Assembly (NCBI GenBank): GCA_018241505.1
Contig: JAFEDS010000017.1
Coordinates: forward strand, 186,001 to 250,000
DNA from: Pseudomonadota bacterium
Lineage (GTDB): Bacteria > Pseudomonadota > Gammaproteobacteria > Steroidobacterales > Steroidobacteraceae
Length of the DNA stretch: 64,000 nucleotides
Direction: 5' to 3'
Below the pieces are notes generated by a model. The model worked only from the letters and a program-made list of their open reading frames with translations, had not been told where the DNA came from and did no database searches. The translations under genes and the position numbers were made by a program. Shown piece by piece: positions 1-9,352 of the stretch (within the stretch, counting starts at the first letter, position 1; every line of letters begins with the position of its first letter).

Positions 1-235
1 CGGAAATGGCCGCGCGCAGCCGCGCCTCGTTGACGGGGTTGGCGATCGTGCTGCGCAGGGAATCACTGCTGCCATGGAAGGAACCAGCCCAATCGAACGA
101 CTGGCAGCGAACGGTGCTGGCCAAGGGCTGGTTGACGTCCGACGTCACGCGCAGCGTGGTACACGCACCCAGCCCCAGAGTGGCCGAAACCGCGACAGCG
201 CACGTTAATGTCTTCTGAATGGCCTGCTTGATCAT
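1..235 (-). CDS. DUF4136-type lipoprotein, 5' portion (runs off the window)
   Basis: Reading leftwards from an ATG at 235 the frame stays open to the window edge, giving the first 78 residues. It starts with a short basic N-terminus and a hydrophobic stretch ending in a lipobox (LGAC, Cys near residue 22), so the product should be an exported lipoprotein. Past the Cys come a beta-type segment (TLRVTSDV), a SFDWAG segment and NPVNEARLRAAI, which resemble the start of DUF4136 proteins; the role of that family is unknown. It is on the same strand as the operon ending at 337, about 100 bases downstream. Only the N-terminal third is visible, so the family call is from pattern recall. Confidence 0.7.
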   Translation of the reverse strand, partial: MIKQAIQKTLTCAVAVSATLGLGACTTLRVTSDVNQPLASTVRCQSFDWAGSFHGSSDSLRSTIANPVNEARLRAAIS

Positions 236-336
236 GGCGAAAAACCTCGGGCGATCACCTGGAACGCACCTGCAACACACACTGTTTAGACTACCACCCT
301 GATAGAAACGCGCAGCTTCAGGGGCGGTTTACCTAA

Positions 337-2199
337 TCAGTCGTTCCCCGCCGCCGCGCCGGGGGGCTTTCGATAGCCTTTCACAATCCGGTAGTGAAAA
401 TCGCGGATGGCGATGCCATCGCGCGAAAGGTAACCGGTCTGAATCGGCCCCACGCTGCTGGCATACGGCACGGTGAGCTCGTCCGCCAGGTCACGGGGAT
501 CCCAGGCCAGAAGCAACAAGGGACGCTCCCCGATCACGAGCGAAGACGCCCACCTTGCATACATTAGACCCTGGACACCGAACAGGTTCCGGCTGGAAGT
601 CTCCGCCACCGAGCGGGCGTGGTCCGGTGCGTAGAACGTCAACTGGCTCGCCAGCTCGTAGCGGTCCATGCCCACAATGACCGGCTCCAGGCCGGTTTCC
701 CGGCGCAGACCGCCGGCAATAGCCTGGACCTGGCGGCCCAGATCCCGCCAGCCTACCGGCACCAGCTCGAGGTGGTCGCTGTAGCCCACTCCCGGCAAAC
801 CCAACGCGAGATAGTGCAAGCCCGTTCCCAGCAGCAGCATCATGATCACCGCAGTGGGGGTCCAGGCGCTGTGCAGCCACGCCCGGAACCGGCTCACGCC
901 CGGCTTGCCGAATTCGACAATGGCAGCGGCGAGCGCCGGAACCGCGCCCAGCCAGAGCGCGCCCGTCCAATCGATTTTCACATCGTGGCGGATGCTGAAC
1001 ACCACAAACACCGACAAGGGCACCAGGACCGCGAGCTGCAGAAACAACCAGGCTCGCGACTGGGGGCGGCGGCTGAGGCGCGAAGCGAACGCCGTCACGA
1101 ATCCGGTCGGTGTCAGAAGAACCAGGGCCGATATCAGCAGCCGATGGAAGGAAAAGCGCGGTCGTTCCGCAAGCCGGCGGGACGTCTGGAAGGCGAACGA
1201 AGCCCATTCATGCTGCGCGTTCCAGATGATCACGGGCGAGAAAATCAACGAGGCAATCAGCAGGGCCGCATATGGCTGCCAACGCAGCAGCCAACGGCGT
1301 GACTGCGGGTCCAGCAGCACGAACAGAAACGCCACCGGCACCAGCATGCCGATGGTGTACTTCGAAATGAGGCCCAGGCCGATGCTGACTCCCGCAAACA
1401 ACCAGGCGCGCGGCTGCCCGCCCAGCAACGACCGTTCCAGAAAATAAAGTGTCGCCGACCAGGCGGCGGTCAACGGGGCATCCGGTGTCATCAGCAAGCC
1501 CGCCAGGAAGAAGAACGGCAGCACCTGCAACAACACCAACGCGACCCGGGCGCACTCATCCCCGAACAGGTTGCGCGTCAGCCGGTACGAAAAGAACATG
1601 GCCACGGCGGCACAACACACAGCACCGATGCGCACGCCGAATTCAGCCCCGCCGAACACATGCGTGCCCACCCAGATGAGCCACGCAACCATGGGCGGAT
1701 GATCCAGGTAGCCCAGGTCGAGATGTTGCGAGTAGTTCCAGTAATACGAGTCCTCCGGAAGCAGCTCCAACTGCCCGATGTACAGCAGCCGCAACAGGAA
1801 ACCAACCGCCACAAATCCAAAGACCACACCCGCGTCGCCGATTCTCCAGCTCGTAGTGGCCAGTGAGAACCGGTATCCCGGCAGCGCAACGGCCAGTGTG
1901 ACGAGAATGGCGAACACGATGCCGGCCTGTGGGGACCAGCCCCACACGTGGGTCAACAATCCGAGCACAGCGCCGCGCAGGAATATCGCGACCGCGCTCA
2001 CCACGAGCAAATGGACATGTAAACGCAGGTCGCCACCCCGCCCCGCCGCCACGGCGGGCGACCGTACTTTCAGGACGTACAGCAGCAGGAAGGCAACACC
2101 GCAACTCAACAGGTGCGCATCGACCAGCCGCAGCCCACCATGGAGGGCAAAGAGGAAAACAATCAGGTCGGCCAGCGCCGCCAGGAGGGTCGCGATCAT
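337..2199 (-). CDS. GT39/PMT-type integral membrane glycosyltransferase
   Basis: 620-residue polytopic membrane protein with more than ten hydrophobic segments. After two or three N-terminal membrane segments comes the acidic loop motif EDSYYW followed by DLGYLDHPPM, the signature of the ArnT/PMT_2 glycosyltransferase group, which takes a sugar from a polyprenyl-phosphate donor and transfers it on the periplasmic side. A soluble C-terminal part follows from roughly residue 470. The ATG overlaps the stop of the upstream MutS-like gene by 4 bases (ATGA), so it is the last gene of the six-gene operon. Donor and acceptor cannot be told from sequence; lipid A, an extracellular glycan or a protein are all possible. 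Confidence 0.85.
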   Translation of the reverse strand: MIATLLAALADLIVFLFALHGGLRLVDAHLLSCGVAFLLLYVLKVRSPAVAAGRGGDLRLHVHLLVVSAVAIFLRGAVLGLLTHVWGWSPQAGIVFAILVTLAVALPGYRFSLATTSWRIGDAGVVFGFVAVGFLLRLLYIGQLELLPEDSYYWNYSQHLDLGYLDHPPMVAWLIWVGTHVFGGAEFGVRIGAVCCAAVAMFFSYRLTRNLFGDECARVALVLLQVLPFFFLAGLLMTPDAPLTAAWSATLYFLERSLLGGQPRAWLFAGVSIGLGLISKYTIGMLVPVAFLFVLLDPQSRRWLLRWQPYAALLIASLIFSPVIIWNAQHEWASFAFQTSRRLAERPRFSFHRLLISALVLLTPTGFVTAFASRLSRRPQSRAWLFLQLAVLVPLSVFVVFSIRHDVKIDWTGALWLGAVPALAAAIVEFGKPGVSRFRAWLHSAWTPTAVIMMLLLGTGLHYLALGLPGVGYSDHLELVPVGWRDLGRQVQAIAGGLRRETGLEPVIVGMDRYELASQLTFYAPDHARSVAETSSRNLFGVQGLMYARWASSLVIGERPLLLLAWDPRDLADELTVPYASSVGPIQTGYLSRDGIAIRDFHYRIVKGYRKPPGAAAGND

Positions 2200-3974
2200 A
2201 CTTCCAACCCGATGGAGCGCATGAGCTCCATGGCATTGCTGCGCGTGACTACGCCGTCGTGCAGCTTGAAGTCAAACAACATGCGGCCATTCTGCAGCTC
2301 GTCCTGAAAATGCACATTCACCAGGGCACCCTCCGGCAATCCGGATATATCGGTCAATGCAAGATCGTGAGTGCTGATCAAGCCGATGGCGCCGCGCGCC
2401 GCGAAGGCACGCACAATGCCTTCCGCGCCGCTGCGCCGGTCCCAGGAATTCGTGCCCTGGAGCAACTCATCCAGCAGGAACAACAACGGGCGGCTGCCAC
2501 CTACCGCATCGAACAGTTGCCGCAACCGCGTAATTTCGGCGTAGAACCGCGAGCTGCCTTCATGCAGCGAGTCGTTTATCCGGATGCTGGCGCCAATCTG
2601 CAGCTCCGTGAGGCGCAAGGAGCGCGCCCGTACCGGTGCACCCGCCATTGCCAGCACCGTGTTGATGCCGACTGTACGCAGCAGTGTGCTCTTGCCGGAC
2701 ATGTTGGATCCGCTGACGAGTAGTATACGGGTCCTCCCCGTGATGTTGACGTTGTTGCGCACGACCCGCGCTGCGGGAATCAGCGGATGTGCCAGATCCT
2801 CAGCGGCGAAACCAGCGGGCCCGTCAATGAACTCCGGAAAGGGATCGGCGGGGTGCTCGTGCGTATAGGCTGCCAAGGACAGCAGCGCTTCGAGCTCGCC
2901 AATGGTTTCGGCCCAGTGGCGCACGACGCGGCCGTGCCTCCTGCGCCATCTCTCGGCCACCAGCGCGACATTGAGGGGATACATCGCAGGGATGGCAAAC
3001 AGCGTGATCGCCTGGTTGCGCCGCGACCCCGCGAAACTGACAATCGTGCTCAGGCTGGCGATGGTCTGCGAAGGTTTGCGGGCATGCGAGCTCAACCGCT
3101 CCAGCAATTTCCGCAAGGCCGGCGCCGCGAACGTTTCCCGCTCCACGCGCAAGAGCAGGGCCGCGAACAAGCGCAGGTCTTCGAAGGCCGTTTCGCTGCC
3201 GTTGAGCACTTCGTCCACGTTCTTGCGCAGAACGGACAGGACCACCGCCTCAACCACCAGGGTAATGAACAGCGGCGTGCCGACTCCCGTCACACTCCAG
3301 TAAACGGTGCCGAGAATCGCCACAACCGGAAGCAACACGCCCACCCAGACCATCCAGCGGGCAACCAGCCGATTCGGGGTTTCCGCCCACTGCAGCAGCG
3401 CGGCCGGGTGAATGCCGACATTCGAGTGCTCGCCGAGGACCGCCAGATCCTCCCGCAAATCGGTGCGATCCTTCAGATCATGAACGCAGGCATGCCGCTC
3501 GCGAATCTCACTGAGGGGAGCCGGTGCTTTCAGCCACTGAGCCAGCCGCTCTTCACCCATGCGCGTGCGAACCGTACACAGAAGCTCGAACAACCCTCCC
3601 TTGCCGAACAAATCCAGGTCGGATCCATACACGTGGTGCGGGTCGTCATAGCGCTCACCCCGCTGTCCGCTCCCCTGCCACCGGTCCTCAATCCTCGCCA
3701 ACCCCTTTCTATAAAAGTCTGCCGCCCGCTCGGCACGTGCTCTTGCTCTGCGAGCGCTCTGGTGGGCGATCACCAACACTGCGAATGCCGCAACACCCAG
3801 GAGTAACCAAAGCGCCTGGAAAGAATGCCTGCCAAGCGAGAACCAAGCGGCGACCACGATAATCACGGCCAACGTCAGGCGAGCGCTGCCAAAGCGGGAG
3901 AGCGTGGCGTCAAGGGTCTTTACGTCGGATTCGCGAGCAGTCAGACGCTCGCGGTAGTCGGTTGCGGGATCCAT
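2196..3974 (-). CDS. Membrane-anchored MutS-like ATPase
   Basis: 592 residues from the ATG at 3974, which lies 7 bases past the upstream stop; an alternative start at 4004 would overlap that gene. Two hydrophobic pairs (about residues 35-75 and 200-245) predict a membrane anchor. The C-terminal domain is a MutS-type ATPase: Walker A GSNMSGKST near residue 422-430, the SSRFYAEI segment, Walker B LLFLLDE near 500, and the STHDLALT switch. The mismatch-recognition N-terminal domains of true MutS are absent, so it is unlikely to do canonical mismatch repair. Membrane-linked MutS homologues exist in other bacteria without a settled function. It overlaps the GT39 gene by 4 bases. Confidence 0.85.
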   Translation of the reverse strand: MDPATDYRERLTARESDVKTLDATLSRFGSARLTLAVIIVVAAWFSLGRHSFQALWLLLGVAAFAVLVIAHQSARRARARAERAADFYRKGLARIEDRWQGSGQRGERYDDPHHVYGSDLDLFGKGGLFELLCTVRTRMGEERLAQWLKAPAPLSEIRERHACVHDLKDRTDLREDLAVLGEHSNVGIHPAALLQWAETPNRLVARWMVWVGVLLPVVAILGTVYWSVTGVGTPLFITLVVEAVVLSVLRKNVDEVLNGSETAFEDLRLFAALLLRVERETFAAPALRKLLERLSSHARKPSQTIASLSTIVSFAGSRRNQAITLFAIPAMYPLNVALVAERWRRRHGRVVRHWAETIGELEALLSLAAYTHEHPADPFPEFIDGPAGFAAEDLAHPLIPAARVVRNNVNITGRTRILLVSGSNMSGKSTLLRTVGINTVLAMAGAPVRARSLRLTELQIGASIRINDSLHEGSSRFYAEITRLRQLFDAVGGSRPLLFLLDELLQGTNSWDRRSGAEGIVRAFAARGAIGLISTHDLALTDISGLPEGALVNVHFQDELQNGRMLFDFKLHDGVVTRSNAMELMRSIGLEV

Positions 3975-3981
3975 GAGATGG

Positions 3982-6237
3982 TCAGCGCCTGATGGGCAAC
4001 TCAATATAACTATCGCTGTACCAACGGATCTTCACCGGTACCCGCCCGTCCTCCACCGACTCTTCGTTCACCGCGCCATCCGTGCCGTAGTTGATCTGCC
4101 TGTCCGGCCGCTTGTTCACACCCAGCACCACCACAACCCGGCTGCCGGCCTCGAGCTTGCGGCTGGTGAGCCGGTCGCTCTTGAACGTGAGCTGCTGACG
4201 CTCGCCCGCCCGTAACAAGCGCCGGATGACCCGGTCATGCACATAGCTCGCCCGGATCTCATACACCGGATCCTGGAGCTGCACATACTCCCCGCTGGGC
4301 AGCAGCTCGAAAATGCTGATGGTCAGATCGACGTCCTGCTTGTTGACCGTGAAGTCCAGCTTGCCGGAGAACAACCCGCTGAACTCCTGGCTGTGCTTCA
4401 ACGGCTCGCTCACAAACACCACGGCATTGCGCAACTGCAGCGCCCGGCTGACGATTCCGTTGGGCGGCGGCAAGACCGCATCGCTGCGATCCGCCAGATC
4501 CACCGTGTGCGGCACGAAAGTGGTGTCCGACATCTTCTTCGTAGTCAGGCGCCGCGTTTCACCGCCGGTCGCCGGCTTGGCATCCAGGTAGTACTTCAGG
4601 TTGCCCTTGCCCATCGCCTCGATGGACGGCGCATGCTGCCACTCGTTGCCGCCCATCACCTGGAAGTTGACCCGGTCGGCCAGCACCGCGGGCTTCTCGG
4701 CGCCCTTGAAGATGTGATCGAACCATTGATAACGCAACTCGCGCAGGTCAATGAGCGCCGCGGGGTCGAGCTGGTAGCCCCGCAGGTTCGCAGGCGCGCC
4801 ATGTTGCATGGCTCCATCGTCATAGGGTCCGATCAGCAGCGTATGATTCGCGTGCGGGTCGTGTTTGAGGTGCTCGGTGAAGTAGTAAAGCGTACCCACC
4901 TCGCCGTTCGCATAGTAGCCGGTGGTGGCCAGCACCGGGATCTTGATGTGACGGAACTGCTCCTTGTACGGGATCATCTTCTGCCAGAAGCGGTCGTAGC
5001 TGGGATGATCCAGCCAGTAGTGGAATATCGTGTTGTGCGCAACGGCACGATCGAGGTCACGATACGGCTTGCCGCTCGTGTACCAGTCCTCGTCGACCTG
5101 GCGCCACTTCTGCTCGTCGCTGCAGGTTTTCTCATCGAACCCTTCCAGGTTGGCCACGCAACCGGACCAGCGATAAGCGGCATTGCGCACGATGTTGCCC
5201 GTCATGGGGAAGTCGATGCCCGGCGCGTACGCCGAGTTGGTTGCAATGGCCTTGAGAGCCGCAGGCAGGTGCTTGGTCGTGGCGGCCCACTCGGTGAAGG
5301 CGCTGTAGTTGCCGCCGTACATGCCCACACGGCCATCGCTCCAGGGTTGCTTCGCAATCCAGTTGATGACGACGCGGGCATCGGCACCATCGAACTTGAA
5401 CGGCGTCACCGGTCCGCGGCTGCGCCGTTCACCGCGCGTGAAGGCCACGATTCCCACATAGCCACGGGCCGCACATTCCTTGGCGAAGGTGTGCGAATCA
5501 ACATAGATGGTGAATTCCAGCAGGCTAGGCAGCGGCTTCGTATCGTCCTTGGGCCGGACCACCACCGCTGAAATATTCGCGCCGTCCGGTGTCTGGATGA
5601 GCACATCCCAATCGGTGACGTAGCGCCGGCTGTCGTCCTCGTCTTCCAACGCGGCCACCAGCGGATGAAAGCTCCGATATGCATCGAACTGCAGGTACGT
5701 CCACACCAGATCGATGGCGTCGGCCTGCGGAATGCTGCCCTTCGGGCGCCACTGATCAAACGCGCGTTGCACGGCATCCCTGAATGGCGCCACGGATGCG
5801 TTCAGATAGTCGGACAACAGGAATGCGTCTGTGCCACTCAACGGTGAGACGATCGCGCGGTAGGCAACACCGTAGGATTTGGTGAACGGCCCCTTGTCCT
5901 CGGCCTCGCGGGAGCGGGCGTAGGCATAGATGTCATAAACAACCGACCTGCTCACGGGCTTGTGGGAGTCGGCGTTCTTGCGCCGCTCCCGTAGTTGCAT
6001 GCGGGTCTGCCAGGCCGCGGTGTAGTTGCCCGCCACGAGCTGCAAGCCCGAGACGTTGTGCAGGTACCGATCCTGATCGTTCTCCTGGTACACCGGCAGA
6101 ATCCGCTCGGCCAGGTCGCGCATGACTTTCGGAACAGTGGGGTCGTTCGCGGATGCGGGGGGCTTGAAGTCGAAGTTCTGCGCGAGCACCACCGGCGCTC
6201 CCAGCAGACACACCATGAGGAGAAGGAACGCCTTCAC
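3982..6237 (-). CDS. Exported CocE/S15-like protein with a lost catalytic triad
   Basis: 751 residues with a clear signal peptide (hydrophobic start ending VVLAQ), so periplasmic or secreted. The central alpha/beta-hydrolase domain and the C-terminal jelly-roll domain of the CocE/X-Pro dipeptidyl-peptidase family are recognisable (GRVGMYGG, ATTGYY, LLIGPY, GGNEWQHAP). The catalytic positions are changed. The nucleophile elbow reads GGNYSAF with Asn at residue 310 where the family has Ser. The GYYD Asp is Ala at 443. The GPxDH His is Asp at 474. Neighbouring Ser312 and His478 could in principle substitute, but a non-catalytic role is more likely. Its start overlaps the stop of the ABC gene (ATGA). 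Confidence 0.85.
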   Translation of the reverse strand: MKAFLLLMVCLLGAPVVLAQNFDFKPPASANDPTVPKVMRDLAERILPVYQENDQDRYLHNVSGLQLVAGNYTAAWQTRMQLRERRKNADSHKPVSRSVVYDIYAYARSREAEDKGPFTKSYGVAYRAIVSPLSGTDAFLLSDYLNASVAPFRDAVQRAFDQWRPKGSIPQADAIDLVWTYLQFDAYRSFHPLVAALEDEDDSRRYVTDWDVLIQTPDGANISAVVVRPKDDTKPLPSLLEFTIYVDSHTFAKECAARGYVGIVAFTRGERRSRGPVTPFKFDGADARVVINWIAKQPWSDGRVGMYGGNYSAFTEWAATTKHLPAALKAIATNSAYAPGIDFPMTGNIVRNAAYRWSGCVANLEGFDEKTCSDEQKWRQVDEDWYTSGKPYRDLDRAVAHNTIFHYWLDHPSYDRFWQKMIPYKEQFRHIKIPVLATTGYYANGEVGTLYYFTEHLKHDPHANHTLLIGPYDDGAMQHGAPANLRGYQLDPAALIDLRELRYQWFDHIFKGAEKPAVLADRVNFQVMGGNEWQHAPSIEAMGKGNLKYYLDAKPATGGETRRLTTKKMSDTTFVPHTVDLADRSDAVLPPPNGIVSRALQLRNAVVFVSEPLKHSQEFSGLFSGKLDFTVNKQDVDLTISIFELLPSGEYVQLQDPVYEIRASYVHDRVIRRLLRAGERQQLTFKSDRLTSRKLEAGSRVVVVLGVNKRPDRQINYGTDGAVNEESVEDGRVPVKIRWYSDSYIELPIRR

Positions 6238-8036
6238 TCGGCCTGCCCTCCGGGAATGGCACGGAGCGCCACCGGCGCGGGGACCAGATGCAGGACCCGA
6301 TTGAACATGGGATCGCGCGCCTGGGCCGCGCGGCCGATATGAATGATGCTCGTATGTTCGAGCTCATGGGAAAATATGTCGACCACTCGCTCCATGGCCT
6401 GATCGTCGAGCCCACCCAACATGTCATCTATCAGCAGCCAGGGCGGCGCCTGCATGACAATTCTCGCCAGGGCGAGACCCAGTTGCTCATCCTGACTCAA
6501 CTCACGGTCCCAGCGCCGCGTCTCGTTCAGAAGCGGTACCAGCCGTTCGAGCCCCAACCGCTGCAGCGAGCGTGTGAAGCCTTCGTCGGGGAACCGGTCC
6601 ACTTCCAGCGGATACGCCAATACCTCCTTGAGCGAGCCGCGCGGCAGGTACGGGGTTCCAGTCGGCAGATAAAGCATTTCTTCGTCTTTCGGTCGCGCGA
6701 TGCTGCCGCCGCCCCAGGGCCAGAGGCCCGCCAGGGCGCGGAACAGCAATGTTTTGCCGGTCCCCGGCGCGCCGACAATGAGCACTCGCTCGCCTGCCTT
6801 GACGACCACCCGGGTCTCTTTGAGCATGTCCGAACCGCTCGGGGAAACGATCTGCAGATCGTTTATTGTGATGGTCCCCGGCTCTCCCTCAACGTAGGTG
6901 ATGCGACTGTCGAGCTCGCTCATGTCCTCTGTTGTAGACAGAGCGTAGCGGAAGCTCGCGACTCTTTGCAGCGTCGCGCGCCAGTCCGCAATGATACTGA
7001 AATTGTCGACAAACCAGCGCAAGGAGGACTGCGCCTGCGTGAACGCCGCGGCCGCCTGCATCAGGCCGCCAAAGGAGATCTTGCCGGAAAAGTACAACGG
7101 CGCGGCCACCAGGATCGGTGCCACGATGGTAATCCAGCCAAAGCCGGCGGTGACCCAGGTTAGATTCGTGAGTCCTCGCACCAGGCGCCGCGTGGCCCGC
7201 AGGACATTGTCCAGGTGCATTTCAACCCGCCGGCGCTCGTCCTCCTCGCCCGCCGCCAGGGAGATTCCATCGAGATGCTCATTGATTCTCACCAGCGAGA
7301 AACGCAGATCCGCCTCGCGCGCGTAACGGTCGGAATTGCGCCAGATGAGGCTCTTGCCCACCCAGTAGCTCAGCAGCGAGCCGAGGGCCGCATACGTCAC
7401 GGCCGCCCACAACATGAAACCCGGAATCTCGTAGTCGCGGTCGTGAAAACGGACCGTGAATCCGTTCGACAGCGTCCACAACACACCCGCGAAAATACCG
7501 AACAGAATACCCGCCTGCAGCAGTCCGGTACCGAGGTCGGCCGACAGCTCGCACAACTTGCGGGCGTCCTCGTGCATGCGTTGATCGGGATTGACACCCA
7601 TCGGACCGCCGGCATTCGCCAGCCAGAACGCCCGGCGCGGCAACATCCAGTCGCGCAGCAGGTCGTGCACGATGCCCTGCCGCAACTTGAGCTTCAACAT
7701 CTCGACCAGCCAGCGCTGCGCCACGTTTAAAATCAATATCGCCGTGGCAATCACGAAGAACACGCCCAACTGGTACATGAAGTCGTGCAGATCGCGCCGC
7801 GACAGCGCGTCGTAGAAAGGCTTGTTCCAACTGTTGAGTTGAATCTGGCCGTAGGCGGTGGCAACAATCACCGCCACGACGGTCACGCCGAGCGCTACGA
7901 GCGTGCGCGCAACCGGCGAGCCGCGCAGGGCCCGGAACATCATGCCCATCTGTTGGCCGAGACCGGATGCCGCCTTCTCGGCCGCGGCCTTCTTGGCCGC
8001 AGCGTCCATCGCGCCTTTTTGTGGGCTGCTCGTCAC
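6234..8036 (-). CDS. ABC transporter, fused permease-ATPase of the BacA/YddA (ABC_membrane_2) type
   Basis: 600 residues starting at a GTG that overlaps the upstream stop (GTGA). The N-terminal half has about six membrane segments of the SbmA/BacA-like fold; the C-terminal third is an ATPase domain. Family members import peptides, vitamin B12 or bleomycin-like compounds in some bacteria. Walker A GAPGTGKT sits near residue 420. The signature is LSQDEQ instead of LSxGEQ, and Walker B reads LLIDD with Asp where the catalytic Glu is normal, so hydrolysis may be slowed. Related proteins with LSxDEQ exist as far as I recall, so this may be a subfamily trait. The substrate is unknown; the neighbours suggest a glycan or peptide fragment. 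Confidence 0.85.
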   Translation of the reverse strand: MTSSPQKGAMDAAAKKAAAEKAASGLGQQMGMMFRALRGSPVARTLVALGVTVVAVIVATAYGQIQLNSWNKPFYDALSRRDLHDFMYQLGVFFVIATAILILNVAQRWLVEMLKLKLRQGIVHDLLRDWMLPRRAFWLANAGGPMGVNPDQRMHEDARKLCELSADLGTGLLQAGILFGIFAGVLWTLSNGFTVRFHDRDYEIPGFMLWAAVTYAALGSLLSYWVGKSLIWRNSDRYAREADLRFSLVRINEHLDGISLAAGEEDERRRVEMHLDNVLRATRRLVRGLTNLTWVTAGFGWITIVAPILVAAPLYFSGKISFGGLMQAAAAFTQAQSSLRWFVDNFSIIADWRATLQRVASFRYALSTTEDMSELDSRITYVEGEPGTITINDLQIVSPSGSDMLKETRVVVKAGERVLIVGAPGTGKTLLFRALAGLWPWGGGSIARPKDEEMLYLPTGTPYLPRGSLKEVLAYPLEVDRFPDEGFTRSLQRLGLERLVPLLNETRRWDRELSQDEQLGLALARIVMQAPPWLLIDDMLGGLDDQAMERVVDIFSHELEHTSIIHIGRAAQARDPMFNRVLHLVPAPVALRAIPGGQAE

Positions 8037-9352
8037 CCTACAACCGCGCGCCGGGCGGCCAGGCAGGAGATGAATGCCGCGTAGCTCCAGGCCAGATGCC
8101 GAGCGGAGGTCTGTGCGCCCGTGCGCTGGTCGAACTGTTCGGACAACTCCCCATTCTCGGGCGTGTATTGACGGACGGTCTCCAGGAACGCATCCCCTCT
8201 TCTGACCCAGTCTGTGCCTTGCGGGCTGTGAGCCGCGGCCAGAAAGCAGAACTCCGCCGCTCCCAGCGTCGAGAAATAATACGCGCCGCCGGAGAAGTAG
8301 ACATCGCCTTTATAACGCCCCATGGCCGGCCCCGCATGCGCGGGGCGATTGCGGTTGATGGGATAGAGCGAGTCGAACAGCTCTTCCAGCCGCTGCAGCG
8401 TGGCCTGCATTTGCGGATCCCGAACAGTATGCGTAGACGCGCCTCCCAACGCATGGATCGCCGCCAGGATGACCGCAATATCCAGCTCCTTCACCGACCT
8501 TATGCCGGATGCCAGGATGCGCGATCGATAGTGCCGCTCGTCCGGCAGCCAGAAGCCATCGAGGCTGCGGTGAATGGCCTCCGCCTCGGCGCGATAGGTC
8601 CCCGCCAGCTCGAGATCACCGCCGTCCGCGAGCCAGTCAGCCCCTTCGCGCAGTGCTGCGGCGGAAACACACAGCGTGTAGTAGTGCTGGCCGCTCTCCT
8701 CCTCCCAGATGTCATACGAGGGCTCGCGCCAGTGAGCAAACGTAAATGCAAGGTCCGAGCGGACCAACCTCGATACCAGCGAGCGCAGCTCGGCATCGAA
8801 TCCATGCACGCGGCTCCATCTCAACACGGAAAGTGCCCGCAGGGGCGCGCCGTCATGTTGGGGCCGCGTCCAGCTCGAAATATCGAGCGTGCCATCCGGA
8901 TTGACGCGGGTCTCGGCGACGATCGAGTCGCCATGCACGGCACCCAGCTCGTCATCCTTGCGCAGGAACTTGATGAAGTCGGCAATGACATTCTCGCGCC
9001 ACGCGGTCGTCGCGATCACCTTGCGCCCATCGAGCGCCTGCAGGTCGAGACTGAAACGCACAAAGTCACCGAAATGAGCGAGCGCCTCGCTGCCCAGATC
9101 GCCGGCCTCGAACAACAGGCGGATGGCATCCATCACCACCGCGGAATCCCGGAACCAGTGAAAGAAATAGTCCGGCTCCGGGTTCCAGTCAGCCAGCACC
9201 GGCGAGGCAATGATGGCGCCTTTCACCGGGTGAATGGTGTGGCCGAACCCCGGCCGCGCTTTGACCAGCCCCACGGGCGACACGGCCGCCAGCATTGCGG
9301 CGGCCGAGCGCCGGTATTGTTGCTCGAGCCACTGTTCGAACGCGCGTTTCAT
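8033..9352 (-). CDS. Glycoside hydrolase family 15 (glucoamylase-like)
   Basis: 439 residues from an ATG that overlaps the stop of the upstream gene (ATGA), which decides the start over longer frames. The (alpha/alpha)6-barrel enzyme normally releases glucose from alpha-glucan or short alpha-glucoside ends by inversion. The segment YDIWEEESG carries the general acid Glu (about residue 217) and matches the YDLWEE motif of fungal glucoamylase. Near the C-terminus, ENGELSEQFD followed by AWSYAAF supplies the catalytic base. No signal peptide is visible, so it should act in the cytoplasm on imported oligosaccharides. It sits between the GH144-like gene and the ABC transporter gene. Confidence 0.88.
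   Translation of the reverse strand: MKRAFEQWLEQQYRRSAAAMLAAVSPVGLVKARPGFGHTIHPVKGAIIASPVLADWNPEPDYFFHWFRDSAVVMDAIRLLFEAGDLGSEALAHFGDFVRFSLDLQALDGRKVIATTAWRENVIADFIKFLRKDDELGAVHGDSIVAETRVNPDGTLDISSWTRPQHDGAPLRALSVLRWSRVHGFDAELRSLVSRLVRSDLAFTFAHWREPSYDIWEEESGQHYYTLCVSAAALREGADWLADGGDLELAGTYRAEAEAIHRSLDGFWLPDERHYRSRILASGIRSVKELDIAVILAAIHALGGASTHTVRDPQMQATLQRLEELFDSLYPINRNRPAHAGPAMGRYKGDVYFSGGAYYFSTLGAAEFCFLAAAHSPQGTDWVRRGDAFLETVRQYTPENGELSEQFDQRTGAQTSARHLAWSYAAFISCLAARRAVVG

Noticed and set aside
6-218. Plus-strand 70-codon open frame at the left edge
   Set aside because: It is antisense to the DUF4136-like lipoprotein, which has a lipobox and family-like segments.
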